Assembly: GCF_003367245.1 (NCBI RefSeq)
Contig: NZ_QRGR01000008.1
Location: 1-64,000 of the forward strand
Source of the DNA: Pontibacter diazotrophicus
GTDB lineage: Bacteria; Bacteroidota; Bacteroidia; Cytophagales; Hymenobacteraceae
DNA: 64,000 bases
Reading direction: 5' to 3'
Position 1 is the stretch's first letter; each line of letters begins with the position of its first letter. This document shows positions 18,902-26,941 of the stretch, piece by piece. A program made the position numbers and the translations under genes. The notes below the pieces were generated by a model. The model did not search any database, was not told the DNA's origin, and worked only from the letters and a program-made list of their open reading frames with translations.

Positions 18902-20392
18902 ATGTACAGAAGAACCGCATGGCTGAGGCACAACTGCCTCAAAACGCTCCTGGTGCTGTTGGCGCTGCTTACCATGGCAGAACCGTCCACTGCCCAGAAG
19001 CGCTCCTCTAAGAAAAATGATAAGAAGCAGCCAAACGTACTGTTCATCGCCTCCGATGATTTGAACGTGGACATGAACGCCTTCGACAACCCCTTCATCA
19101 AGACGCCGAACCTGGACCGCCTGCGAAAAATGGGGGTGCGCTTTGACAAGGCTTACAACCAGTTCCCGCTGTGTGGGCCCAGCAGAGCCTCCATTATGAC
19201 TGGTTTGCGTCCTGACAAGACACAGACAAAAGACCTGTTCACCTTCTTCCGGGACAAGATTCCGAACGTGGTGACCATGCCCCAAATGTTCATGAAGAAT
19301 GGGTACTTTACTGCTCGTGTTGGTAAGATTTTCCACTACGGGGTGCCGAGCCAGATAGGCACCAACGGGCAGGACGACTCCCTGTCCTGGAACTATCGCG
19401 TGAACCCTAAGGGAATTGACAAGGAGCAGGAAGATAAAATCACCAACTACCAACCAGGAGTAGGGCTTGGTGGTGCACTGTCTTTCTGGGCTGCACCGGG
19501 CACGGATGATGACCAGACGGACGGGAAAGTGGCGAATGAGGCCATGAAAATTATGGAGAACCACAGAAACAAGCCTTTCTTCATGGCTGTAGGCTTCTTC
19601 CGCCCCCATACTCCTTTCGTGGCCCCGAAGAAGTACTTTGACATGTACCCGCTGGACAAGATCCAGCTGCCGGAGCAGCGTGCTGATGATTGGGCAAACA
19701 AGCCTGCAATTGCAAGATACACGCTCAAAGACCACTATGGCTTGAATGAGAAGCAGCAAAAGGAAGTGACGCAGGCCTACTATGCCTCCATCTCCTTCAT
19801 GGATGCCCAGGTCGGCAAGCTACTTAATAAGCTAGACGAGCTTGACCTGACCGACAACACCATCATTGTCTTTTGGAGTGACCACGGTTTCTCTCTGGGC
19901 CAGCACGCGCAGTGGCAGAAGCAGACCCTTTTTGAGCACGTGGCCCGTGTTCCGTTGATTATCGCTGCCCCAGGCTACTCAAAGGACAGGATTACAGAGA
20001 GTCCTGTTGAAATGATTGACCTTTACCCAACGCTAGCGGAACTGGCCGGACAGACTCCTCCTAAGGAGATACAGGGAAAAAGCCTGGTGAAGCTTCTTAA
20101 GAATCCGGAGATAACAGAAGATGTCCCAGCTTATACAGACCTGCGAAAATCGATGGTAGAGCAGAAGTATTGGTACAAGAACATAGACAAAGAATACGAC
20201 GGCCGCAGTGTGCGCTTCAGGCAGTGGCGCTATACGGAGTGGAACGATGGCAATGACGGGGCAGAGTTGTATGACTATGACAGAGACCCAAACGAGTTTA
20301 CCAACCTGGCGGACAATCCGGACTATGCCGATATCAGGGCGATGCTGAGGAAAAAGCTCCATGAAGTAAGAGAGACACCTGGGCAGATCTAA
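18902..20392 (+). CDS. secreted sulfatase 3 (iduronate-2-sulfatase-like)
   Basis: The 496-residue protein has a signal peptide ending near residue 31 (STA-QKR) and a basic linker. The metal motif is PNVLFIASDDLNVDM, and the formylglycine signature CGPSR contains target Cys91. IVFWSDHGFSLGQHAQWQKQ is a hallmark of the iduronate-2-sulfatase and choline-sulfatase-like subgroup. The C-terminal block ELYDYDRDPNEFTNLAD is standard. It is the last gene of the sulfatase operon, and a terminator follows 9 bases after the stop. The exact substrate is unknown. Confidence 0.92.
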   Translation: MYRRTAWLRHNCLKTLLVLLALLTMAEPSTAQKRSSKKNDKKQPNVLFIASDDLNVDMNAFDNPFIKTPNLDRLRKMGVRFDKAYNQFPLCGPSRASIMTGLRPDKTQTKDLFTFFRDKIPNVVTMPQMFMKNGYFTARVGKIFHYGVPSQIGTNGQDDSLSWNYRVNPKGIDKEQEDKITNYQPGVGLGGALSFWAAPGTDDDQTDGKVANEAMKIMENHRNKPFFMAVGFFRPHTPFVAPKKYFDMYPLDKIQLPEQRADDWANKPAIARYTLKDHYGLNEKQQKEVTQAYYASISFMDAQVGKLLNKLDELDLTDNTIIVFWSDHGFSLGQHAQWQKQTLFEHVARVPLIIAAPGYSKDRITESPVEMIDLYPTLAELAGQTPPKEIQGKSLVKLLKNPEITEDVPAYTDLRKSMVEQKYWYKNIDKEYDGRSVRFRQWRYTEWNDGNDGAELYDYDRDPNEFTNLADNPDYADIRAMLRKKLHEVRETPGQI

Positions 20393-20400
20393 AACAAAAG

Positions 20401-20443
20401 GAACCGCTGTACCCTGAACAGGTTGGGGTACAGCGGTTCTTAT
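20401..20443 (+). terminator. rho-independent terminator of the sulfatase operon
   Basis: Perfect 14-bp arms at 20401-20414 and 20426-20439 are separated by an 11-base loop and followed by a short T-run. It closes the susC-to-sulfatase transcription unit. Confidence 0.75.
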
Positions 20444-20496
20444 CGTACAAGGTACTGTATCATCAATTCGTTGCTAATATAGGGTCTGTAAGAATA

Positions 20497-20636
20497 GTAC
20501 AGCCAAACTTTCTATGGGACGTTACGTGCAGACCAGCTGGTCTACGGCATTCTCATTGACAGGTTCGGGCGGATAAAACCCTTGGTTGCCGGACTGCTGC
20601 TCTGTTTCACAGCAGGTATAGGATGTGCCACGTTCC
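20497..20636 (+). pseudogene. fragment of a Bcr/CflA-type MFS transporter
   Basis: From 20531 the sequence reads DQLVYGILIDRFGRIKPLV and then a hydrophobic helix (AGLLLCFTAGIGCATF). This is the motif-A loop and third helix of drug-efflux MFS proteins. The preceding bases fit the same family only after a frame change near 20525. Both ends of the gene are missing. It is a remnant, not an expressed gene. Confidence 0.5.
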
Positions 20637-20680
20637 CTGATGTATATTTCGCAAATAGTAATGAAGCGTATCTACTCTCA

Positions 20681-20722
20681 AACAAGGAAGTCTCTTCATC
20701 GCGAGGAGCCTTCCTTGTTTTA
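20681..20722 (+). terminator. terminator-like hairpin
   Basis: Ten-base arms at 20681-20690 and 20710-20719 end in a T-run. It lies after the MFS fragment and may be that gene's old terminator. The rest of 20723-21035 is AT-rich and shows no gene. Confidence 0.5.
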
Positions 20723-21035
20723 TAACGAAAGTTATGTTCACCAGGACCGCCTGCAGAGCAAGCTAACGGTATTCGTACATGAGGTGAGCAAGGCGCAGCC
20801 GTAGATTTGCTCATGTGCTGGGTTAGCACTTGTTATTCTTATTCCTTCCTCCAACCTAAGGGCACTGAAACATTTCTAAATATAGATATTTTATATTATA
20901 AAGTTTTATCTATTTATTATAAATATGCGTATGGTAAATTATTCTCTTTTAAGCTTTTAGTCATAATCCATCTTAGAACTTTAGGAAGGCACTATCCTCC
21001 ATTAGGGTTTGCTACCTACTTAAAACTACAAACCT

Positions 21036-22136
21036 ATGGGAATAAACTATAACACAGTATTACACTTCCTATTAGGTGTAATATTGCTTGCTCCTCTTTC
21101 ATGCCTGGGGCAGAGCTTATCTGTAAAGGGTAAGATAGCTGGTATTGGCAACAAGAAGGTTTATCTTTTTGTGAGAGACGCGCATAACCAGAACAAGCTG
21201 CTGGATTCTACTGTGTCAGCAAAGAACAGGTTTGCCTTCACTGATGAGCCTGAAGAGCTGAATTTTTATACTATAACTGTTGACAGTGTGCCTGGAGGAG
21301 TACAATTTTTCCTGGACAACAACGTGCAGATAGAGGGAGACAGTAAGGCGATATGGGAGTCATCTGTGACGGGTTCACCTTTAACAGAAGAGTTTGCCCT
21401 ACATAACAGACAGTATTTTACACCTGCAAGGCAAAAAATAGTTGCCCTTTCCAACAGTATGCGGGATCCAGGCAAACAAGAGGAGCTTGGAAGGCTGCAG
21501 CAGGGTATTATGGATACGATGCATCTTTGGACAGAGAAGTACATCAGAGAGCACCCCGATTCTTTTTTAAGCCTGTTTTACTTGCAATCTTTAGGAACAG
21601 AAAAGAAAAGACAGATGCTAGGGATGATTAGCCCGGAACTGCAGGAGCATTCCATTGCTAAAGCCACACGCAAAAAAGCAGAACTTGAGGCGTCTGTGAG
21701 TGCAGGCAAACCTGCGCCAGTCTTCACTGTTCAGGATATGAAAGGCAATCGAGTTTCGCTCTCGGATTACAAAGGGCAATATGTGCTGCTCGATTTCTGG
21801 GGCTCGTGGTGCGGCCCGTGCATCAAACTGATACCCGAGACCAAAGCCGCATATGAAAAGTACAAGGGCAAAAAGGTGCAGTTCATGGGTATTGCTTATG
21901 ACGAGGAAAAGGACAGGGCCAAGCTCAGCGGGATGATAGAAAAGCACGGAATGGCGTGGCCGCAAATCTTCCAGGATATGTCAGAAGGAGTCCAGAGCGG
22001 TGTAGTCGGCAAGTACTTAGTAACTTCCTTCCCTTCCGTCATATTGATAAACCCAAAGGGCAGCATTGTTTACAGGGGAATAGGGCAAGACGGGCTGGTA
22101 GAGGCACTAAAGGTGCTAGACAAAGAAATTAATTGA
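21036..22136 (+). CDS. TlpA-like thiol-disulfide oxidoreductase with DUF4369 domain
   Basis: The 366-residue exported protein has a signal peptide (1-26, ending SCLGQ), an N-terminal DUF4369-type beta domain (about 27-120), a helical linker and a C-terminal thioredoxin-fold AhpC/TSA domain (about 224-364). The redox motif is WCGPC with Cys259 and Cys262. The cis-Pro region is TSFPSVILINPKG. Such proteins reduce periplasmic disulfides in Bacteroidota and often accompany Sus-type loci. It is transcribed alone, 640 bases after the sulfatase operon. Confidence 0.9.
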   Translation: MGINYNTVLHFLLGVILLAPLSCLGQSLSVKGKIAGIGNKKVYLFVRDAHNQNKLLDSTVSAKNRFAFTDEPEELNFYTITVDSVPGGVQFFLDNNVQIEGDSKAIWESSVTGSPLTEEFALHNRQYFTPARQKIVALSNSMRDPGKQEELGRLQQGIMDTMHLWTEKYIREHPDSFLSLFYLQSLGTEKKRQMLGMISPELQEHSIAKATRKKAELEASVSAGKPAPVFTVQDMKGNRVSLSDYKGQYVLLDFWGSWCGPCIKLIPETKAAYEKYKGKKVQFMGIAYDEEKDRAKLSGMIEKHGMAWPQIFQDMSEGVQSGVVGKYLVTSFPSVILINPKGSIVYRGIGQDGLVEALKVLDKEIN

Positions 22137-22216
22137 CTGCAGGCATTTAGCAGGTATTTAGATATAAGCATGTAGTCTGGCTGCTAAGGACATTACCATA
22201 CTCATGGCTTTTATTA

Positions 22217-22272
22217 TGTGCTAACGTCTCTGCTATAAGATGGCGTAGCTAACTTATAGGTTTTGTTGTGCA
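22217..22272 (-). repeat. attC-like site 1
   Basis: On the minus strand it begins GCACAACAA, overlapping the last codons of the gene ending at 22254, and ends with an ACGTTAGC-type core. Inner arms CTATAAG and CTTATAG are exactly complementary. It fits an integron-cassette recombination site placed at the 3' end of a cassette gene. Confidence 0.6.
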
Positions 22273-22610
22273 TTTGTGCTTCTTTCTGTTTTTCTTTTTT
22301 TAGCATTATATCGCTTCTTCTCTTTTTCAAGAAGGATTCGATATGTGATAAACCAAAATATTGCAAAGACTATTATTTGAACCAACAATGCATAACCCAT
22401 TCCATCTTTACCTTCACCATACAGGATTCCAAATCCAATAAATGAAACAGGCATTGTTAACAGGAGAATCAGCCAAAAAAGAATAGAAACGAATTCTATT
22501 TCCATTAATGTCGGTGAGGCTATAGCAAGTAGTGACATAGTACCCAATCCAACATAGACAAGTGAAATGTAGAGTGAGTCTTTCTTTGCTTTATTTCTGA
22601 TTTCTTCCAT
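22254..22610 (-). CDS. cassette gene 1: small membrane protein
   Basis: The 118-residue protein has three predicted membrane helices (about 13-33, 38-60 and 73-93) and a basic C-terminus (KEKKRYNAKKRKTERS). The family is unknown. Its last residues, AQQNL, are encoded inside an attC-like site, as often seen in integron cassettes. It is AT-rich compared with the flanking sulfatase genes. Two more single-gene cassettes on the same strand lie upstream. Confidence 0.55.
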   Translation of the reverse strand: MEEIRNKAKKDSLYISLVYVGLGTMSLLAIASPTLMEIEFVSILFWLILLLTMPVSFIGFGILYGEGKDGMGYALLVQIIVFAIFWFITYRILLEKEKKRYNAKKRKTERSTNAQQNL

Positions 22611-22641
22611 TAAAGAAGGTTTTATTCATGATTGGCATTAT

Positions 22642-22709
22642 GCACAACGTCTTGTGTATACCCTGTGCGAGGCTGTCAGCCGAAGCATTAGGTATAAACC
22701 TTGTTGGGC
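22642..22709 (-). repeat. attC-like site 2
   Basis: Read on the minus strand, this 68-bp palindromic element starts GCCCAACAAGG and ends GACGTTGTGC, with complementary inner arms (TATACC/GGTATA). It begins 5 bases after the stop codon of the gene at 22715-23077. Confidence 0.65.
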
Positions 22710-22714
22710 TATCG

Positions 22715-23077
22715 TTATTCTTCTGATTCTTTTGAGTTATCGGAAGCATAGGTATCAATTAGTTCTCTACACTTCCTAAGAATATCAGCTTTGAATATCC
22801 TGTTGGTTTCGTCAAACTCTTTCTCAAATTCAATGAGCTTTTCAATATTCCATTGGAGCCTTTCTGTTCCAACAGGTAAATCATCAACATTTAAATCATA
22901 GTCTCGGAAGATGCTCACATCTACATCATCAGTCTTTTTGTAGGGTTCTAACCAGCTTATGATTTGATTCATTTTATAAACTCCTAAAGGTAGAGCCACT
23001 TGATTAGAGATAATGGCTCTCGCATTAGATACCATTTTGTTAATGAACCTTTGCCCTTCCTTTTCTTCTGGAGTCAT
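22715..23077 (-). CDS. cassette gene 2: unknown soluble protein
   Basis: The 120-residue acidic helical protein is of unknown family. It has blocks RAIISNQVALPLGVYKMNQI and NIEKLIEFEKEFDETNRIF. There is no signal peptide or membrane segment. It lies between two attC-like sites with very short spacers, which is the arrangement of a gene cassette. The ISNQVALPLG pattern recalls some bacterial domains of unknown function, but I cannot assign one. Confidence 0.55.
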   Translation of the reverse strand: MTPEEKEGQRFINKMVSNARAIISNQVALPLGVYKMNQIISWLEPYKKTDDVDVSIFRDYDLNVDDLPVGTERLQWNIEKLIEFEKEFDETNRIFKADILRKCRELIDTYASDNSKESEE

Positions 23078-23102
23078 ACGGGATTTCTATGATTGTAATG
23101 CA

Positions 23103-23170
23103 GCCCAACGTTACTCGTGCATAATGTGGGTGAGGCGTAGCCGAAGCCTAAATTATGAACTTTGTTGGGC
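23103..23170 (-). repeat. attC-like site 3
   Basis: The outer arms GCCCAAC (23103-23109) and GTTGGGC (23164-23170) are exactly complementary, as are inner arms CATAAT and ATTATG. On the minus strand it reads GCCCAACAAAG to AACGTTGGGC, the expected attC polarity for minus-strand cassettes. It lies 8 bases after the stop of the gene at 23179-23553. Confidence 0.7.
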
Positions 23171-23178
23171 GTACGGTT

Positions 23179-23553
23179 TTATTTTACTCTCACTAAGTCT
23201 CCATCGTCAAAGCCTGTTGTGATAGCTTCTGCATTCTTGAAGATAGAGTTGTTGAAGTTCTCTGAGTTCACGTATTCTGATATAAGACCTTCAGAAACTT
23301 CTAAGACACTCTCCCAATCTTTCCCATTCACAGTTGAAGGCTCCAGTTCAAAGTACTTCTCCTCTGGCTCAAAGTCCACGTTTGTAGCCCAGTCATCATC
23401 ATCTTCATCAAAGGTTTCTGAGCCTATCAGATATATCGTATAGCTCCTTTCAGTTTCAAACAACCCGAAATTGAAGGCAACGATGCTGTCACTGACTGAT
23501 TCTGTTTTATTTATTCTGTCCAGCCAGTTGGTGAAGTTAATTTTAGTTGACAT
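23179..23553 (-). CDS. cassette gene 3: acidic unknown protein
   Basis: The 124-residue protein is very acidic (a run of Asp/Glu around residues 48-65) with a beta-rich layout (RSYTIYLIGSETFDEDDDDW). Proteins of this size and charge are often immunity or inhibitor proteins, but this is only a guess from composition. It lies upstream of two further cassettes and is followed at once by an attC-like site. Confidence 0.55.
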   Translation of the reverse strand: MSTKINFTNWLDRINKTESVSDSIVAFNFGLFETERSYTIYLIGSETFDEDDDDWATNVDFEPEEKYFELEPSTVNGKDWESVLEVSEGLISEYVNSENFNNSIFKNAEAITTGFDDGDLVRVK

Positions 23554-24320
23554 GGGTGATTCTATTGAGAATTTTTGAGTGAATCTGTATAAGTAAGGGT
23601 ATCTTTTTCTATGCTTTTAACTGCCGCCCAACTATCAGCTAAACGGAGTTATTCGGCTTATCTGCACTATGTATGGAAGTCGGCTGGCCCACTCTTGAAG
23701 CAGTATTTGTTGTTTTAGCGGCTGTTTCACAGGCTTTAATCATTATATCTTCCTTATTCAATATAAGAAATTTTGTGAAGATACCCGCTTCCTTAACCCT
23801 GTTTTAAGCATAGATAGCCCAAAAGTTTTAAAAGGGGAGGTGAGGTCCGCTGATAAGTGCTCCCTCTGCACATAGATTCCAGCTTTTTGTCTCCTTTCAA
23901 GGAGTAAAACCAGCCGAAATAGGTGGTTATAAGAATGAAAGCACAGCAAATCAATACAACTCCTGCAGAGGGGTGTTAACCGTGTATATCCGGATAATAC
24001 GCTTATATCCGGATATACACGGTTACAGCCACGAAAACTGCTCATTGCCGTAGCTAAAAGCAGAGAGAGCATGAGCAGGTGTGCCTTCCACAAGGTCAAA
24101 TGCCTGTGCGTTCAGTGCAATCGCTCCAGCTTCAGGCTGTGGTTGCGGAAGCAGGCTAAAGCTGCAGTTTTCTGCTCAACCTTATTATCAGAAAACGTGG
24201 GAATAATGAGATCGTGGAACCTTCATCGGCACCTGCCCCTGCAGCCTGTATGGCGTCTCATTTTGCCGTCTCAAAAATCAAAATCTTTTTTTATTTTTGA
24301 GATGAGTTAATGAGACTGAT
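23554..24320. other. non-coding stretch with a possible degenerate attC and a palindrome
   Basis: GCCCAAC at 23626-23632 could be the end of a fourth, degenerate attC-like site extending to about 23722. The opposite arm is weak. The region then runs to a strong palindrome at 23977-24025. No gene is convincing here. Confidence 0.35.
23977..24025. repeat. 19-bp inverted repeat upstream of the serine recombinase
   Basis: The arms 23977-23995 and 24007-24025 are exact complements around an 11-base spacer. The right arm also contains a 12-bp self-palindrome (24005-24016). Its position, 300 bases upstream of a resolvase gene, suggests a recombinase site or operator. Function is inferred. Confidence 0.6.
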
Positions 24321-24893
24321 ATGAAGATAGGATACGCCCGGGTCTCTACCCAGGACCAGAAGCTGGAGCTGCAGCTTGACGCCCTCACCCAACACGGGTG
24401 CGGGCAGATATTCAGAGAGAAGAAATCTGGAAAAAGCAAGGAGCGCCCGGAGCTGGAGAAGATGATTTCGCAGCTTCGCTCCGGAGATACGGTAGTGGTG
24501 TGGAAGCTCGACCGCCTGGGAAGGTCGCTCAGGGACCTGATAGACCTGGTGGCGGAGTTCAAGGAAAGGGGGGTGGAGTTTATCAGCCTGCAGGACGGCA
24601 TCAACACGGCCACGCCCACCGGTAGGTTCACCTTCAACATCTTCGCCTCATTGGCTGAGTTCGAGCGGGAAATCATCCGCGAAAGAACAAAGGCAGGCTT
24701 GGAATCAGCCAATGCCAGGGGAAAGAAGGGGGGCAGACCTACAGGCCTGTCAAAGGCAGCCATGGAGAAGGCCAAGTCAGCCAGGATACTCTTCGACTCC
24801 GGAACAAAGACCGTGGAGGAAATAGCCAAGATACTGGGCATCGGCAGGGCCACCTGCTACCGTTACATCCAAAGCACAGGTGAAGCAGTGTGA
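24321..24893 (+). CDS. serine recombinase (resolvase/invertase family)
   Basis: The 190-residue protein has an N-terminal resolvase catalytic domain (1-140) with nucleophile Ser9 in YARVSTQDQ. The conserved VVWKLDRLGRSLRDL and FNIFASLAEFEREIIRERT segments follow. A C-terminal helix-turn-helix lies at about 150-186 (KTVEEIAKILGIGRATCYRYI). Length and order match small resolvases and invertases that act on short dimer sites. No transposase gene is adjacent, so it probably serves site-specific resolution or inversion in the island or came from a lost transposon. Confidence 0.92.
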   Translation: MKIGYARVSTQDQKLELQLDALTQHGCGQIFREKKSGKSKERPELEKMISQLRSGDTVVVWKLDRLGRSLRDLIDLVAEFKERGVEFISLQDGINTATPTGRFTFNIFASLAEFEREIIRERTKAGLESANARGKKGGRPTGLSKAAMEKAKSARILFDSGTKTVEEIAKILGIGRATCYRYIQSTGEAV

Positions 24894-25089
24894 AAGGGAG
24901 AGGTTTGGCAGCTCCAGTGTAGCTCGGGCAGTGTTGGGTTATTTTTACCTCTGCCTGAAGATGCTCAGCCTGGTGGCACAAAACCTGTTCAGGCAGTATA
25001 TAGCGATATAGAAACATTTACTACCTTGCGCACCTCAAGAGCAGGATGCTCTTTTCATCATAAATGGTCCCTGCGGACTTTAGCTTTGT

Positions 25090-25130
25090 AACAAGAAAGG
25101 CTGCCCGATAAAGGCAGCCTTTCTTGTTCC
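25090..25130 (+). terminator. rho-independent terminator
   Basis: Perfect 16-bp arms (25090-25105 and 25113-25128) enclose a 7-base loop, with an A/T-rich outer stem. It is 200 bases downstream of the serine recombinase and probably ends its transcript. Confidence 0.75.
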
Positions 25131-25363
25131 GCTGAAAGCCAGGCGATGAGGCAGGAGGCAAAAAAGTACCGCTGTTTTAAACGCACCTCCTGCTGTGCAG
25201 CACTATGTCAACAAAAGGGACATAACACCACACATCAAAAGCGGCACTCCGCAGCAGTAAAAGAAGCTATTGAGCGGTAGAGTACATCAATTTCCGCCAT
25301 AACCGGCTGTGAACGGTCATGCTACAGCTTTTTATTACACCTGCTGCTGAGCCGCCAAGGCTT

Positions 25364-25737
25364 AGCAATGATTCAGCATGCCTCCAGCAATGATTCAGCA
25401 TGCCTCCAGCATGACTCAGCATGCCTCCAGCATGACTCAGCATGCCTCCAGCATGACTCAGCATGCCTCCAGCATGACTCAGCATGCCTCCAGCATGACT
25501 CAGCATGCCTCCAGCATGACTTAGCACGCCTCCAGCATGACTTAGCAATGCCCAGCAATGATTCAGCAAGGCTTAGCAATGATTCAGCAATGCCCAGCAA
25601 CAGCCAGCAACAGTCCAGCAACAGCCAGCAACATAGCAGCAACAGTCCAGCAACAGTCCAGCAACAGCCAGCAACATGCAGCAACAGCCCAGCAACAGCC
25701 CAGCAACAGCCCAGCAACATAGCAGCAACATGCAGCA
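25364..25737. repeat. helically phased tandem repeat array with AGCA every 10-11 bp
   Basis: AGCA recurs more than 30 times over 374 bases with spacings almost always of 10 or 11. The first half (to about 25540) is a 21-bp unit made of two half-units (CATGACTCAGC and ATGCCTCCAG) in about seven copies. The second half is a degenerate 10-11-bp unit (CAGCAACAGY). The frame is open on both strands only because 21 is a multiple of 3, and I do not call it protein-coding. It lies between the recombinase terminator and a long hairpin. The remaining parts of 24894-26284 show no gene. Confidence 0.85.
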
Positions 25738-26117
25738 CTAAGCGTTGCTCGGCATAGACGGTCGATTATAGAAGATATCCCTTAAAGTCGTCTCAAAATC
25801 TTCACGTTTTTTGGGAAAAGACAGGACCGTAGCCGAGTAACTGACTCATGAGGAATGAGCTCTACTCACTTGACTCTTGAAGTAAAGCTGAATCAGTCCT
25901 TGAAGCTAAACAGTAAGCCCATAAAGAGGAAGAAAAATGCTTGCGCAGACTGTAGCCATTTTTTCACTTTATTTAGCCTGTTGAGTTTTTATAAAAATAG
26001 AATAAGAAATAAAAGTCTTTGAATTTTCTTATTTGAATTTTCTTATTTAAAACAATGCACCACCATGGCAGAAGCCTAAAGAACAGGCCACGGCAGTTTA
26101 GCAACCACAGGGAGTAC

Positions 26118-26171
26118 AGCTCACTTTCAACAGCACATGCATATAAATGCATGTGCTGTTGAAAGTGAGCT
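26118..26171. repeat. 25-bp perfect inverted repeat (long hairpin)
   Basis: Arms 26118-26142 and 26147-26171 are perfectly complementary around a 4-base loop. No T-run follows, so it is not a classical terminator. It may be a recombination or transfer element or part of a structured RNA. It lies 114 bases upstream of the lipoprotein gene. Confidence 0.75.
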
Positions 26172-26284
26172 ATAAGGAAAACTACAGGCGCAACATTTGA
26201 GCAGAAATTATTTATCCCGAAATACTATAATTCAACTGCTATATTGATATTATTGCATATATTTAATACCTAAAGCATTTACTC

Positions 26285-26662
26285 ATGGGAAAGAAATCCA
26301 TTTTCAGTGCCTTCCTCTTCGCTCTTGTTCTGTTTGTAGGCTTGACGAGCTGTACAAAAGAAGGCCTGGGCGGGAAAGGTGAAATCAAAGGCCACGCTTA
26401 TTATGAAAGCAAATCCTTCAAGCCAGCTATGTTTTACATCAAGTACGGGGCTGACTCATCCCCTGGTTCCGACATTTCAAGGTATGATGCAAGCAGTGCC
26501 TCGGATTCAGACGGGAAGTTTCATTTTAAGGAACTCAACAAGGGGGACTACTACATCTATGCTGTCGGACCTGACGAAGGCCAAACGGTAGCCGGTGGTG
26601 TCCATGTAGAGCTAGATAAGGATGAACACAAAGACAATGTGCAAATCAATGTGGCTCCCTAA
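26285..26662 (+). CDS. small lipoprotein with a carboxypeptidase-regulatory-like beta domain
   Basis: The 125-residue protein has a signal peptide and lipobox ending at Cys23 (VGLTSCTKEG). A short beta-sandwich follows (GEIKGHAYYESKSFKPAMFYI, then DGKFHFKELNKGDYYIYAVG), as in carboxypeptidase regulatory-like modules found on Bacteroidota surface proteins. It has its own terminator. The substrate or partner is unknown. Confidence 0.7.
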   Translation: MGKKSIFSAFLFALVLFVGLTSCTKEGLGGKGEIKGHAYYESKSFKPAMFYIKYGADSSPGSDISRYDASSASDSDGKFHFKELNKGDYYIYAVGPDEGQTVAGGVHVELDKDEHKDNVQINVAP

Positions 26663-26684
26663 CCCTTAAGCATTTTTAGAATTA

Positions 26685-26722
26685 GAGAAGCTGGCGGTAA
26701 CTCCCACCAGCTTCTCCTTTTT
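26685..26722 (+). terminator. rho-independent terminator of the small lipoprotein
   Basis: Arms 26685-26694 and 26707-26716 pair perfectly and are followed by CTTTTTG. It is 22 bases after the lipoprotein stop codon. Confidence 0.8.
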
Positions 26723-26941
26723 GTATCCATATATTCACGTTTTCCCGGACAGCACTTTGTCCAGCATTCTCAAGAGCCAGCCCCACTTAGATTCATATTT
26801 ACAAATACATCTCAAGAAATCCCCTGTCTGCTGGGTCACTACTAACGCACTTCCACTCATGAGTAATATGATTTACTATATAGATAACCTATGCTAAATG
26901 AAACCGTTAATTTCACGTCCCCAATAAAGGCACATGGAGGT

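Noticed and set aside
18887..19759. 290-residue open frame on the minus strand
   Set aside because: It is a mirror of the sulfatase 3 gene; the plus-strand frame has the family motifs and signal peptide.
24071..24310. 79-residue ORF before the serine recombinase
   Set aside because: The composition (Cys, Arg and Trp rich) and lack of any motif suggest chance.
25364..25737. CRISPR array
   Set aside because: The units are contiguous with no unique spacers, and no cas genes are present.
25368..25757. repeat protein with HDSACLQ heptads, or its minus-strand twin
   Set aside because: The frames are open only because the DNA repeat is 21 bp. Both strands are open, there is no start context, and the second half uses a different period, so this is better read as DNA repeats.
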